Part shown: piece by piece, positions 11,701 through 17,340 of the stretch | Position numbering within the stretch: the first letter of the stretch is position 1 | Layout: each line of letters starts with the position of its first letter | NCBI GenBank assembly: GCA_934167685.1 | Contig: CAKPLQ010000010.1 | Span: 1 to 34,409 of the forward strand | Length of the DNA stretch: 34,409 nucleotides | Source: an uncultured Clostridia bacterium | GTDB lineage: Bacteria > Bacillota > Clostridia > TANB77 > CAG-508 | Direction: 5' to 3' | Notes under the pieces: generated by a model | Databases searched by the model: none | What the model was told of the DNA's origin: nothing | The model's input: the letters and a program-made list of their open reading frames with translations, nothing else | Made by a program: the position numbers and the translations under genes

Positions 11701-13939
11701 TTCTGAAGATAAAGGATTTATATTGACTGGAAGCATGAATGCAGGAATAATAATAGAAGCAGAAGATACAGTAGATAATGAAGAAATTGTAATTACAAAT
11801 GTTGGAATCAAAGATGGTATTATAGTGCAAACAAATGACAAAGGTAAAGTGAATTTGGTTATACAAATTAAATCTGATAATTCAGAGAGTTTTAATACAA
11901 TTTATGATGCAATACAAATAGGCACAAATGAATATATGGCTTTTGGTGTATTTACGGGAACAATAACAATACCAGCAGAAGAAACTACTAATGGTAGAAC
12001 ATTAACTATAACGACTAATAGTGATTCTAGTAGTTATATTATAAAATATAATTCAGAAGGAAAAGTTGAATTGTTATCAATATTGGAAAATGATTGTGAT
12101 AGTCACTGGGGATATATAGCATATAGTAAAAATGATGAATTTATGATTATGAGAGGATTTAAACATTTCGAGGCTTCATCAGAAAATACAGTAACAGGTG
12201 AAACAATTACGGTAGATGCACAAGATGAAGAATATGGTGGAAGAATTGCAATAAAATACAATTTAAAAGGAAAAGTAATCTCTGCAAAAGAGCAATTCGC
12301 AGGAAATTATATAGAAGGAATGGGTTACTATAATGGGATAGATACAGTTGATGGAGGACATATACAAACTGGTAGCATAGATAATACGATATCAATACCT
12401 GCTGAAGATACTACAGATGGAAATCCAATAAACATAGATATTAGTACAGAAGAAGAAAATGACTTAGGAAGTTATGGGGCAGTACTTGTAAAATACAATA
12501 TAGATGGAAAAGTAGAATATTTAAAAAGAATAGAAAGTACAGATACAAACATCAAAATGTTATCATTTGGAGGAATAAATATTATAGATGATGGATATTT
12601 AGGGGTTGTTGAATATTATGATATAAAGAACGAAGAGATAAGAAACGCATTAGTAAAATTTAACAATAACTTAGAGATAATAGATATGATTGATATTGAT
12701 GAAACAAAATCATCAGATTATATACAAATAGAGCAAAAATTAGATGGAACATATTCAATATTGAACCGAGGAACAATGGAGTTATCAAATTATGAAAGTG
12801 AAATTGTTCAAGAAGCGGTACCACCTAAAGAGGCACCAACATTAATAATACCAAATGAGTTGAAAAAATATGAATACAAAGTAGAATATTATTATGATGG
12901 AAAATTAGATGAAACAAAAACAGAGATTGCAGAAGCTAAATATAGTGAAATAATTAAAGAATATAAAGACAAAGTAAAAGAAAATTATGTATTAGCTAAA
13001 ACAGAAAATTTACCATTAACAATAACAAGTGAACCTGATAAAAATGTAATAAAAATTTATTATGCAACTAAAGCAGAAGCTAAAGTACAGTATATAGATA
13101 AAACTACAGGAGAAATAATAGAAGAAAATATGGAACAGGGATATGTAGGAAAAGAATTTAAGACAATTGCAAAGAACTTTAAAAGATATGTGCTTGTTCA
13201 AGAGCCAGAACAGAAAAAAGTAGAAATGCAACATGAAATAGTGATATTAAAATATTATTACGTACAAGTATCAAGTGGTGTAATAGAAAAACATGTTGAT
13301 ATTAATTCAAGAGAACTACTTGCTAATGAAACTTACGAAGGTTTAGTTGGAGATGAGTACGAAACAAAAGAAAAAGAAATTGATGGATATGACTTAGTAA
13401 AAGAAAAATATCCAGAAAATGCAAAGGGAACAATGGAAGAGGATGTAATTACAGTAACATATTACTATGTAAAAAAAGTTACAGTAACAGTTCAGTATAT
13501 AGATATTGATACAAATGAGAAATTAACAGAAGACAAAGTAATAAAAGGACACGAAGGAGACAAATACACAACAGAAAAGAAAGACATAGAAGGATATGAG
13601 TTTGTAAAAGTTACAGAAGATGAAAACGGAAATATGACAAATGATAAAACAATAATATATTACTATAAGAAGGTTGTTGTGCCAGAGCCAGAAGAACCAG
13701 AGCAACCAGATGTACCAAGTACACCAGATGCTCAGAAACCTGGAAAAGTAGAAGACAATAAGAATTCAGAATCAGCTAAGAATACTGACCCAACAATTGC
13801 AAATACAAGAATACCAAATGCAGGATTAAATAAAGTTGCCTTAGCATTATCAGTAGTTACATTTGGAATGGTTATATTTACGTATATTTCTTATAGAAAA
13901 TATAAAATCTTAGAAAAAGAATATGGAAGTAAAAAGTAA
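2714..13939 (+). CDS. Giant multidomain surface protein (SpaA/Cna-B, MucBP and beta-propeller repeats)
   Basis: This 3,741-residue protein is a probable adhesin. Residues 1-31 are charged, a membrane segment follows at 32-54, and a DLDGDGYAEG calcium-loop-like motif lies at 99-108. Residues about 110-980 are beta-rich and unassigned. SpaA/Cna-B-like domains lie at about 982-1055, 1096-1176, 1213-1314, 1343-1439, 2385-2467 and 2850-2948; several end in E-x-(Q/S)-A-P-x-x-Y, where the Glu normally catalyses an isopeptide bond. Thirteen propeller-like repeats cover about 1450-2283 and five or six weaker ones about 2957-3359. MucBP-like domains (ending in TYYY) lie at about 2471-2762 and 3385-3653, and InlB-type bacterial repeats at about 2290-2381 and 2763-2850. 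A Pro/Glu-rich linker leads to IPNAG (3700-3704), a hydrophobic segment and a basic tail. It has its own leader and terminator, so it is probably monocistronic. The function is inferred from architecture; the ligand is unknown. Confidence 0.9.
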   Translation: MFNFKKKEESPYWGSNGVKGLKDEKTPETKRIVFLSVVIVITLIAIIMCIVKLVQEPEKRNSIETSEIARSMTYDKVNTGEEAVNGTDNVKFDAFFLRDLDGDGYAEGIRGTCKEVGKEDTLYMELNVQTAGVLKDAKIALNGKNFYLQTALPKDQQLKENYISNNTKILEFNEISNGTQKLITGVVRSGDYTYSSGKTQAIGNDINKYSVEDNSVTLMGTYVTDEGEEIAISKTVPFTVDWYGKTSASIYSTYQTQQVEEAIDTEKNTFTMNFDITTSEDLKQLILSKLAVSGTIPSLNGYDATEVRLLNNTDAFNYDEETKEFSIEKQAVTDENGIVTSSISRNNTYKVQVVYPLEAYQSIGATEVSISIPIQAYYEGYNNPNKEFSNPYKSNVVRTTIVKYFRNPSETQSNFSVTVGEYINSPYWSNVVKKNKPLRLYNGKSAKETNDVYTVTWRAYVGTTESTDSLILKENVTDSFIKNNGSEESMDGITNYKGIYFGNIKNMLGEDGYIKVYDDETDELLETFDKTNVNKYSRSNPYKYEKLIKKIRIETSSTTKDTSLYIYHVKELDDDAIIEKYEREEFDNLQYIKSELNAYRGNSQVKVSNKARYISSMSIADIELSKDILSTQETEKNLKMFIRTQCSEERNLEKWTNGTFLVKLPEEILDVEISDISINDGEVKITNYEVIEQSGNKFIKVTTKNDNEVDYIITLNLNITPNPREASVTKNIELYASNENANDYYYKEKDIYDVNNNLNTTEDINKTTKAITFVAPSSLLTNQIASDYDEKGNTVISPQIAEIKPQIATVDQEMEEKTAKVGVVIRNNYSNTISEITILGKIPFEGNTYTLTGNDLGSQFTTKMINAGIQLPEQVINVAKVYYSENENPSKDLTDESNGWKTAEQVENWDNIKTYIIDLSSYVMPQGEELIFNYIIKIPNGIDYNKVAYSHHGVYFSLDTTEGKYQTQTQSNKIGFKIAEKYDLQFTKYQVNKDKVVPGATYKITGDGETEGKTATTDENGVLIFKNLYVEKAYIIEEIKSPLNYELNTDTIKIIGHVENNTLNIEKLQGTVKDDVINVEKKQDENYKVVFKVEDEIKASLKIAKKQRGTDTAIKGARFKITGNGLPANGRIVSTNSKGIIETNGLKINVTYDLAELSVKDYYLADPIKFKIVNNGGNYELQILRGSTREDSITYENDIPVINLTIDDDKIPTYDLEIVKIKKTIDVNVSDKKGENGDSTENVTYLQGAKFNLYKDEKKIGTFETGADGKFIITDLYQYIDKKNEKATYTLKETSAPDGYAKVKDITFKVQAEDGTLKFINIDNDEAQYTVNDNIVTLTIADSPSFKLIKKDGETGELLANVKFAIYSTDNGQKPATNGKGETLGVKENIDGRDYYVLRTDANGEITADLPEGYYKAIELQAPDKYDISNSVYYFGIGCSSEGKVGLKVDWIKKIGERSSDKITSVKQTTDGGYIVAGYFYSVEINLGNGIILKNNNDFYSNGMLIKYNEKGEAEWTKYIEGSGSVKINSVIEAKNGGYIVGGCLESKTIDLGNGVTISSGGDNNGMIVKYNAEGEAEWAKTIGGKSNNRINSISETTDGGYIVGGEFLSNNISLGNGITLSNARAGTGSIYTNGMLIKYNTELETEWAKAFGGNRYAAIQSAVEVSKGGYIVVGGFSSTILDLGNGVTIKQNHNGDGMMIKYNAKGEAEWANSIGGYLNDIINSVAETTDGGYIVGGYFSSQRLELGNDIKLGGRDDGMMIKYNEKGKVEWAKVIGQCDGDEINSIAETTDGGYIIGGQFKYIRNGETLIINDSNMGTIIKISSVEVANANFLNWKRIAEDSDSEINSIVGTKDEGYIVGGSFYGKSVNLENEIKLKSNGSCNGMIIKYDSRRKIEMAKVIGGNKEDRVKGVKETADGGYIVIGDFNSSTIDLGNGVILKNTGNSDGMIIKYDENLEVEWAKTIGGDEDEQITSITPTIDGGYVLIGSFESQNIDLENGVTLNKNNFESAEMIIKYNSKGEIEWAKTVLGESTYDEINSVVETDDGKYVIGGSFKSNTLDLGNGVVLNNNGNCNGMIIKYNSKGDIEDTKVIGGDQYDNVESIAKTIDGGYIVGGCFESSEINLENGIILNKMEDYNTVGMIIKYNAEGKAEWTRTIGGDTGVFITAVTQTTDEGYIVGGNFSSSNVELGNGVTLSKDDDFRSNGMIVKYSAKGKAEWAKRIKANTSYITHIIEKKEGIYIAEGYISANELDLENGIVLKNDDTIGEMIFEISAKMSSTEVQELVIENTRKNFRISTEVQEVEGAKGGTISGEKSLSYETVKYGDSNTKEIKMVPDENYEIVKITINGEEQEFTVNEDGTYTLPTINNITEDKHIVVTYALKDNKITIKKIDSESKQPLSGARFTIVSESYSTEVETNKQGQAITNIPFGKYTITETQAPEGYELNETPIEIEFTADGSHEFTIENKKLAKIIVHHVIKGTNTKLAEDEIYTGKEGESYTTTPKLDLQGYTLEKDTEGNYIIPENATGTYQAGEQEITYYYVPQKIKLIVHHYIEGTETPVPLNDGTTAKDVIMEGVKGEKYTTQAIDVDNLGENYTLTVAPRNATGTYNGQEIIVTYYYAQRTGRVITHHYIRGTTTPISKDVEQILTVGKTYQTKVAEKILQNFEVSQIPENATGKVVEGDTIVTYYYQPKKYEYTVEYYFEGEKDEALTDKLQAEYGSEISTYKDKVKARYQFYKSENLPLTITSNIETNIIKIYYKKVAYDITTAVDGTGGAISGQGEQPYEFVYAKQNSHKDIVITPDKGYAIKDITINGEKIQYSENEDGTVKLAKFKTVMEDKHVVATFRKLFSIVKQGEDEDTLLPGAKFTIKDENGNDILDKNDNEVGEIETINGQKMKVITTDSDGRIDIDLKPGKYIIVEVQAPENYILPENEADRTYIVKIDKGLEEIRKLKKNWTNYVGKILEVPVGPSPVSLIEPNSLNENNQFETNCMRVSEDKGFILTGSMNAGIIIEAEDTVDNEEIVITNVGIKDGIIVQTNDKGKVNLVIQIKSDNSESFNTIYDAIQIGTNEYMAFGVFTGTITIPAEETTNGRTLTITTNSDSSSYIIKYNSEGKVELLSILENDCDSHWGYIAYSKNDEFMIMRGFKHFEASSENTVTGETITVDAQDEEYGGRIAIKYNLKGKVISAKEQFAGNYIEGMGYYNGIDTVDGGHIQTGSIDNTISIPAEDTTDGNPINIDISTEEENDLGSYGAVLVKYNIDGKVEYLKRIESTDTNIKMLSFGGINIIDDGYLGVVEYYDIKNEEIRNALVKFNNNLEIIDMIDIDETKSSDYIQIEQKLDGTYSILNRGTMELSNYESEIVQEAVPPKEAPTLIIPNELKKYEYKVEYYYDGKLDETKTEIAEAKYSEIIKEYKDKVKENYVLAKTENLPLTITSEPDKNVIKIYYATKAEAKVQYIDKTTGEIIEENMEQGYVGKEFKTIAKNFKRYVLVQEPEQKKVEMQHEIVILKYYYVQVSSGVIEKHVDINSRELLANETYEGLVGDEYETKEKEIDGYDLVKEKYPENAKGTMEEDVITVTYYYVKKVTVTVQYIDIDTNEKLTEDKVIKGHEGDKYTTEKKDIEGYEFVKVTEDENGNMTNDKTIIYYYKKVVVPEPEEPEQPDVPSTPDAQKPGKVEDNKNSESAKNTDPTIANTRIPNAGLNKVALALSVVTFGMVIFTYISYRKYKILEKEYGSKK
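7062..9560 (+). repeat. Thirteen tandem ~190-bp repeats encoding beta-propeller-like blades
   Basis: Inside the giant gene, about 63-residue units recur thirteen times. Their shape is W-A-K-x-I-G-G, then I-x-S-(I/V), then T-x-D-G-G-Y-I-V-G-G, then a (D/N)LGNG(V/I) strand, then GM(I/L)IKYN and a G-E-x-E turn. The pattern resembles SBBP-type propeller repeats. Unit 6 (about 8028-8217) has lost the LGNG and KYN cores, which would fit a boundary between two propellers of six and seven blades. At DNA level the segment GATGGAGGATATATAGTAGG is near-identical in many units. Confidence 0.85.
11582..12790 (+). repeat. Second, diverged block of five or six propeller-like repeats
   Basis: This part of the giant gene repeats a pattern related to the first block: D-x-G-(F/Y/H)-I-x-T-G, then I-x-(I)PAE(E/D)TT strands (11973 and 12399 regions), then (I/V)KYN followed by x-(E/D)GKV. 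Units are about 65-75 residues and share less identity than the first block. A second propeller head is the simplest reading, but blade number and closure cannot be settled by eye. Confidence 0.6.
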
Positions 13940-13952
13940 AAATTGCCAAGAG

Positions 13953-13999
13953 AACGAGAGATATTGATGAGAGGACGTCAATATCTCTCGTTAATTTTA
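13953..13999 (+). terminator. Strong terminator after the giant surface-protein gene
   Basis: A perfect 15-bp stem (13953-13967 with 13978-13992) closes a 10-base loop and is followed by AATTTTAAT. It starts 13 bases after the stop codon. The downstream tract is T-rich rather than pure T. Confidence 0.88.
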
Positions 14000-14073
14000 A
14001 TATATATTTATAATAATATTTTTGATAAAAATGAATAAAAAATGCAAAAAACAATAAAATAATATTAAAAAAC

Positions 14074-14102
14074 TTTACATTTTGCTCAAATCAGAGTATA
14101 AT
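14074..14102 (+). promoter_or_regulatory. Sigma-A-type promoter of the RloA/RloB-like pair
   Basis: TTTACA (14074-14079), a 17-base spacer and a perfect TATAAT (14097-14102) lie 19 bases before the start codon. With the strong terminator upstream, this makes the ATPase-TOPRIM pair an independent transcription unit. The ribosome site GAGGTG is at 14111-14116. Confidence 0.85.
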
Positions 14103-14121
14103 ATAGAAGAGAGGTGATAAG

Positions 14122-15396
14122 ATGTTATTGGAATTTAGTGTTAAAAATTTTTTGTCATTTAAAGAAAAAACAACATTTTGTATGGAAGCAGCAAATGGAA
14201 ACGAAAATGAAGAAAATGTAATAATAGCAGATAATGAAAGAATACTAAAAACAACAGCTTTATATGGAGCGAATGCATCTGGAAAAACTAATTTAATAAA
14301 AGCCTTTACATCAGCAATAATGATGGTAAGAAAATCAAGTAACAGGAAAGTAGAAGAAAAACTTTTAGAAATGATGCCATTTGCATTTGATGAGGAAACT
14401 ATAAAACAGCCATGTGAGTTTGAATTTGTATTTATTGTAAAGGGAAGTAAGTATATATATGGATTTATAGCAGACCAGGAAAAAGTGTATGAAGAGTATT
14501 TATATCAGTATTTTTCGGCAAAGCCAACAAGAATATTTGAAAGAACAAATTGTAATGAGTATAAATTTTTACAGAGTGATGAAGGAAAATTGAATACAAT
14601 AAAAGCACAGAATACGGATAATAAATTATTTTTAGCAACTGCAACGACATGGAATTATGATAAAACAAAAGAGCCATATTTATGGTTTGAAAAAAATATA
14701 GACACATATACAGGAGGAATACTATTAAATGATTTTACAATTGAGTCTTTTAGCAAAGATGAAAATGAAGAATTAAAAAAGTTTACGTTAAAATTACTTG
14801 AAGAAGCTGATATTGTAATTAGAGACTTTAGTATTGAGATAGAAGAAAGAGATGTTGATAGTAATTTACTAATGTTATTTAAAAATTTAAATATGCCCAC
14901 ACCAGTAATTTCTCAAAAACAAAGAGATGTAAAAATAAAAATGATGCACGAAATAAAAGATGAAGAAGATAATTCGAAAGTATATGAATTGAATTTTATT
15001 AATGAATCTTCAGGAACTCAGATTTTATTTTCAATAGCCCCACTTTTAAAGGATGTATTTGAGAATGGAAAAGTATTAGTAATAGATGAAATTGAGAGAA
15101 GTTTACATCCAAATTTAGTAGAAATGATTGTAAAATTTTTTCATAATTCAGAAATCAATAAAGGTAATGCACAGCTAATATTTAATACACATGATACAAA
15201 TTTGCTTTCTCTAGAAATATTTAGAAGAGATCAAATTTGGTTTGCTGAAAAAGATGCAGAGAAGGGAACTACAGACTTATATCCTCTTGATGATTTTTCT
15301 GTTAGAAAAACAGAGAATATCCAAAAAGGATATTTGAATGGCAGATATGGTGCTATTCCTTTTGTAGCTACAGGTAATAGCTTATGGGAAGAATAG
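14122..15396 (+). CDS. RloA/AbiL-type AAA ATPase, first gene of a probable anti-phage pair
   Basis: This 424-residue ATPase is of the COG1106 type, ABC-like proteins found in abortive-infection and related defence systems. The N-terminus MLLEFSVKNFLSFKEKTTF is typical of the family. Walker A is GANASGKTN, starting at residue 49. The signature-like loop NESSGTQILF (about 293-302) precedes Walker B VLVIDEIERSLHP, with Asp-Glu at 322-323, and the switch-like stretch FNTHDTN follows near 353. The stop codon overlaps the start of the next gene by 13 bases, which indicates translational coupling with the RloB-like protein. In RloA/RloB or AbiLi/AbiLii pairs the ATPase is thought to control a nuclease-like partner. 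Known families differ in the partner, and the RloB type here argues against PARIS (DUF4435) and Septu (HNH). Confidence 0.85.
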   Translation: MLLEFSVKNFLSFKEKTTFCMEAANGNENEENVIIADNERILKTTALYGANASGKTNLIKAFTSAIMMVRKSSNRKVEEKLLEMMPFAFDEETIKQPCEFEFVFIVKGSKYIYGFIADQEKVYEEYLYQYFSAKPTRIFERTNCNEYKFLQSDEGKLNTIKAQNTDNKLFLATATTWNYDKTKEPYLWFEKNIDTYTGGILLNDFTIESFSKDENEELKKFTLKLLEEADIVIRDFSIEIEERDVDSNLLMLFKNLNMPTPVISQKQRDVKIKMMHEIKDEEDNSKVYELNFINESSGTQILFSIAPLLKDVFENGKVLVIDEIERSLHPNLVEMIVKFFHNSEINKGNAQLIFNTHDTNLLSLEIFRRDQIWFAEKDAEKGTTDLYPLDDFSVRKTENIQKGYLNGRYGAIPFVATGNSLWEE

Positions 15397-16010
15397 AAAA
15401 ATATAAACCTAGAGGTAGAAATAGAAATAATAAAATAAGAAATCCATTAATTGTAATAGCTTGTGAGGGCAAAAATAAAACTGAAGAAACATATTTTAAG
15501 AATTATAATTCAAGAAAATGCATTATAAGATTTTCCAAAGGTAATAGTACGGACCCCGTAGGGATTGTAACTGATTTATTAAAGTTTATTGACACAGAAG
15601 TTGGAAGAGAGTTTGGAGATAAATATTATGCAGTATTTGATACAGATGTAAATAAAAATTTACAGTTACAAATAGATGAGGCAAAGAGGTTGGCAGAGAA
15701 GAATGGAGTTGAATTAATAACTTCAACTCCAACGTTTGAATTCTGGTACTTATTACATTTTGTATATACGACAAAAGTTTATAATTCAAGTGAGGAAGTA
15801 CTTGAAGAATTGAAAACTAAGATAAATGGATATACTAAAAATATGAATACATATCAACTTGTAAAAGCAAGTACAATTAATGCAATAAATAATGCAAAAA
15901 GGGTAGAAAAATATCATAATGATTTAGGACAAGCATTAGATAATGAGAATTGTATTCCTTATACAGGAGCGTATAAAGTTGTTGAAGAATTAATTGAAAG
16001 AAATAAATAG
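15384..16010 (+). CDS. RloB-like TOPRIM-type protein, partner of the AAA ATPase
   Basis: This 208-residue protein begins with a basic segment (MGRIEKYKPRGRNRNNK) and then shows RloB-family features: IVIACEGKNKTEETYF at 23-38, AVFDTDVN at 83-90 and TFEFWYLLHF at 117-126. Glu28 with the Asp86-x-Asp88 pair fits a TOPRIM metal site, so a metal-dependent nuclease is the likely activity. The ATG lies 13 bases inside the ATPase gene, so the two proteins are probably made in fixed ratio and act together. A terminator follows. The defence role comes from family knowledge (AbiL, RloAB); the phage trigger and target are unknown. Confidence 0.85.
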   Translation: MGRIEKYKPRGRNRNNKIRNPLIVIACEGKNKTEETYFKNYNSRKCIIRFSKGNSTDPVGIVTDLLKFIDTEVGREFGDKYYAVFDTDVNKNLQLQIDEAKRLAEKNGVELITSTPTFEFWYLLHFVYTTKVYNSSEEVLEELKTKINGYTKNMNTYQLVKASTINAINNAKRVEKYHNDLGQALDNENCIPYTGAYKVVEELIERNK

Positions 16011-16031
16011 ATTTTATAGATAAGAAAAATG

Positions 16032-16061
16032 AAAGGAATCCAAAGTACGGATTCCTTTTTT
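16032..16061 (+). terminator. Terminator after the RloA/RloB-like pair
   Basis: A perfect 10-bp stem (AAAGGAATCC with GGATTCCTTT) closes a 7-base loop and ends in a T run. It starts 22 bases after the stop codon and marks the end of the apparent accessory part of the window. Confidence 0.93.
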
Positions 16062-16225
16062 AGGTGCAATTAATATTTATAGAAAAATATTAATACCGCA
16101 AAACCATATAATATAAATGAAAAAAATATTTTAAATAAAAACCGAAAAAATATTCGGAAAAGTATTGCCAAAAAATAAAAAATAATATAGAATAATATAA
16201 CAAGAAAAAGAAAGGAAGAATTAAT
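16062..16225 (+). promoter_or_regulatory. Promoter region of the YhaO/YhaN-like operon
   Basis: The gap holds a 10-bp AT-only inverted repeat (16069-16078 with 16085-16094), a small hairpin CCGAA/TTCGG (16142-16157), and then a candidate promoter: TTGCCA (16165-16170), 17 bases, TAGAAT (16188-16193). The ribosome site GAAAGGAAG precedes the ATG at 16226. No ORF is supported in this gap. Confidence 0.5.
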
Positions 16226-17296
16226 ATGAAGTTTGTGCACATAGCAGATATGCATTTTGACTCTCCATTTGCAACATTGTCAGACAAAGGTAACTTAGGG
16301 GAACAAAGAAGAATTGAGCAGAGAAGGATATTTAAAAAAGTAATAGAATATATAAAAGAAAATAAAATAGAATATTTATTTATTTCTGGAGATTTATATG
16401 AACACAAATATATAAGAAAATCAACAATAGAATATATAAATAATTTATTTAAAGAAATAGAAAATACAAAAATATTTATAGCACCAGGTAATCATGACCC
16501 AATATTAAAAAAATCATATTATAGTAATTTTTTATGGAATAAAAATGTATATATATTTAATTCAAAAATAGAAAAAATATCAACTGAGGATGCAGATATT
16601 TATGGATTTGGATTTGATGATTTTTATTGCACAAATTCTGGAGTAGAAAATTTAATAATAGAAAATCCAGAAAAACTAAATATATTAATAATACACGGAA
16701 CATTGAATGGAGCTAATTTAGAAGAAATGCAATATAATTCTATGAGTTCCTCAATGCTTGAAAATAAAGGATTTGATTATGTTGCATTGGGACATATTCA
16801 TAAAAATAATTTTAGTACAAATGGAAAAATAATATATCCAGGTTCAACAATATCATTAGGTTTTGATGAATTAGGTGAACATGGAATGGTAGTTGGAGAA
16901 ATTAATAAAAACGAAAATGAATTAAAGTTTATAAAATTAGATGAAACAGAATATGTAGAAAAAGAAATAAATTGCACAGAAATAAATTCAATAGAAGAAT
17001 TAATTGAAAAAATAAATGAAATAAAAATAGACGAAAATAAATTATATAAAATAATATTAAATGGAAAAAGAAATTTTGAAATAAATATATATAATTTATA
17101 TAAATATGAATTAAATGAAAAAATAATAAAAATAAAAAATAAAACAAAACCCAATTATAATATAGAAGAAATTGCAAAAGAAAATACTTTAAAAGGATTA
17201 TTTGCAAAAGAAATATTAGAAGAAATTAAAAAAGAAAATTATAATAAAGAAATTATAGAAAACGCATTAGAAATTGGAATGGAAATATTAGAATAA
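16226..17296 (+). CDS. yhaO: YhaO-like metallophosphoesterase (SbcD/Mre11-type DNA nuclease subunit)
   Basis: This 356-residue protein has the calcineurin-like metal-binding motifs in order: HIADMHFDSP at 5-14, GDLYEH near 55, GNHDP near 88, IHGTLNG near 157 and GHIHKN near 188. This is the Mre11/SbcD arrangement. Residues after about 230 form a Lys/Asn/Glu/Ile-rich C-terminal part without a known catalytic motif. The gene lies 44 bases upstream of a YhaN-like ATPase, the partnership seen in Bacillus and relatives. The likely role is processing of DNA ends. Codon use is extremely AT-biased (AAT, AAA, ATA, TTA nearly throughout the second half), more so than in neighbours. Confidence 0.88.
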   Translation: MKFVHIADMHFDSPFATLSDKGNLGEQRRIEQRRIFKKVIEYIKENKIEYLFISGDLYEHKYIRKSTIEYINNLFKEIENTKIFIAPGNHDPILKKSYYSNFLWNKNVYIFNSKIEKISTEDADIYGFGFDDFYCTNSGVENLIIENPEKLNILIIHGTLNGANLEEMQYNSMSSSMLENKGFDYVALGHIHKNNFSTNGKIIYPGSTISLGFDELGEHGMVVGEINKNENELKFIKLDETEYVEKEINCTEINSIEELIEKINEIKIDENKLYKIILNGKRNFEINIYNLYKYELNEKIIKIKNKTKPNYNIEEIAKENTLKGLFAKEILEEIKKENYNKEIIENALEIGMEILE

Positions 17297-17340
17297 ATAT
17301 TAAATTTAATATTTTAATATTTATATTAGGAGGGATTTAT

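Noticed and set aside
14122..16010. Classification of the ATPase pair as PARIS or Septu
   Set aside because: The partner carries RloB-type motifs (CEGKNKTEETYF, FEFWYLLHF) rather than a recognisable DUF4435 or HNH motif.
16011..16225. Attachment site or tRNA remnant at the accessory/core boundary
   Set aside because: No tRNA-like sequence or direct repeat matching the other end of the window was found; only a terminator, small hairpins and a promoter are visible.
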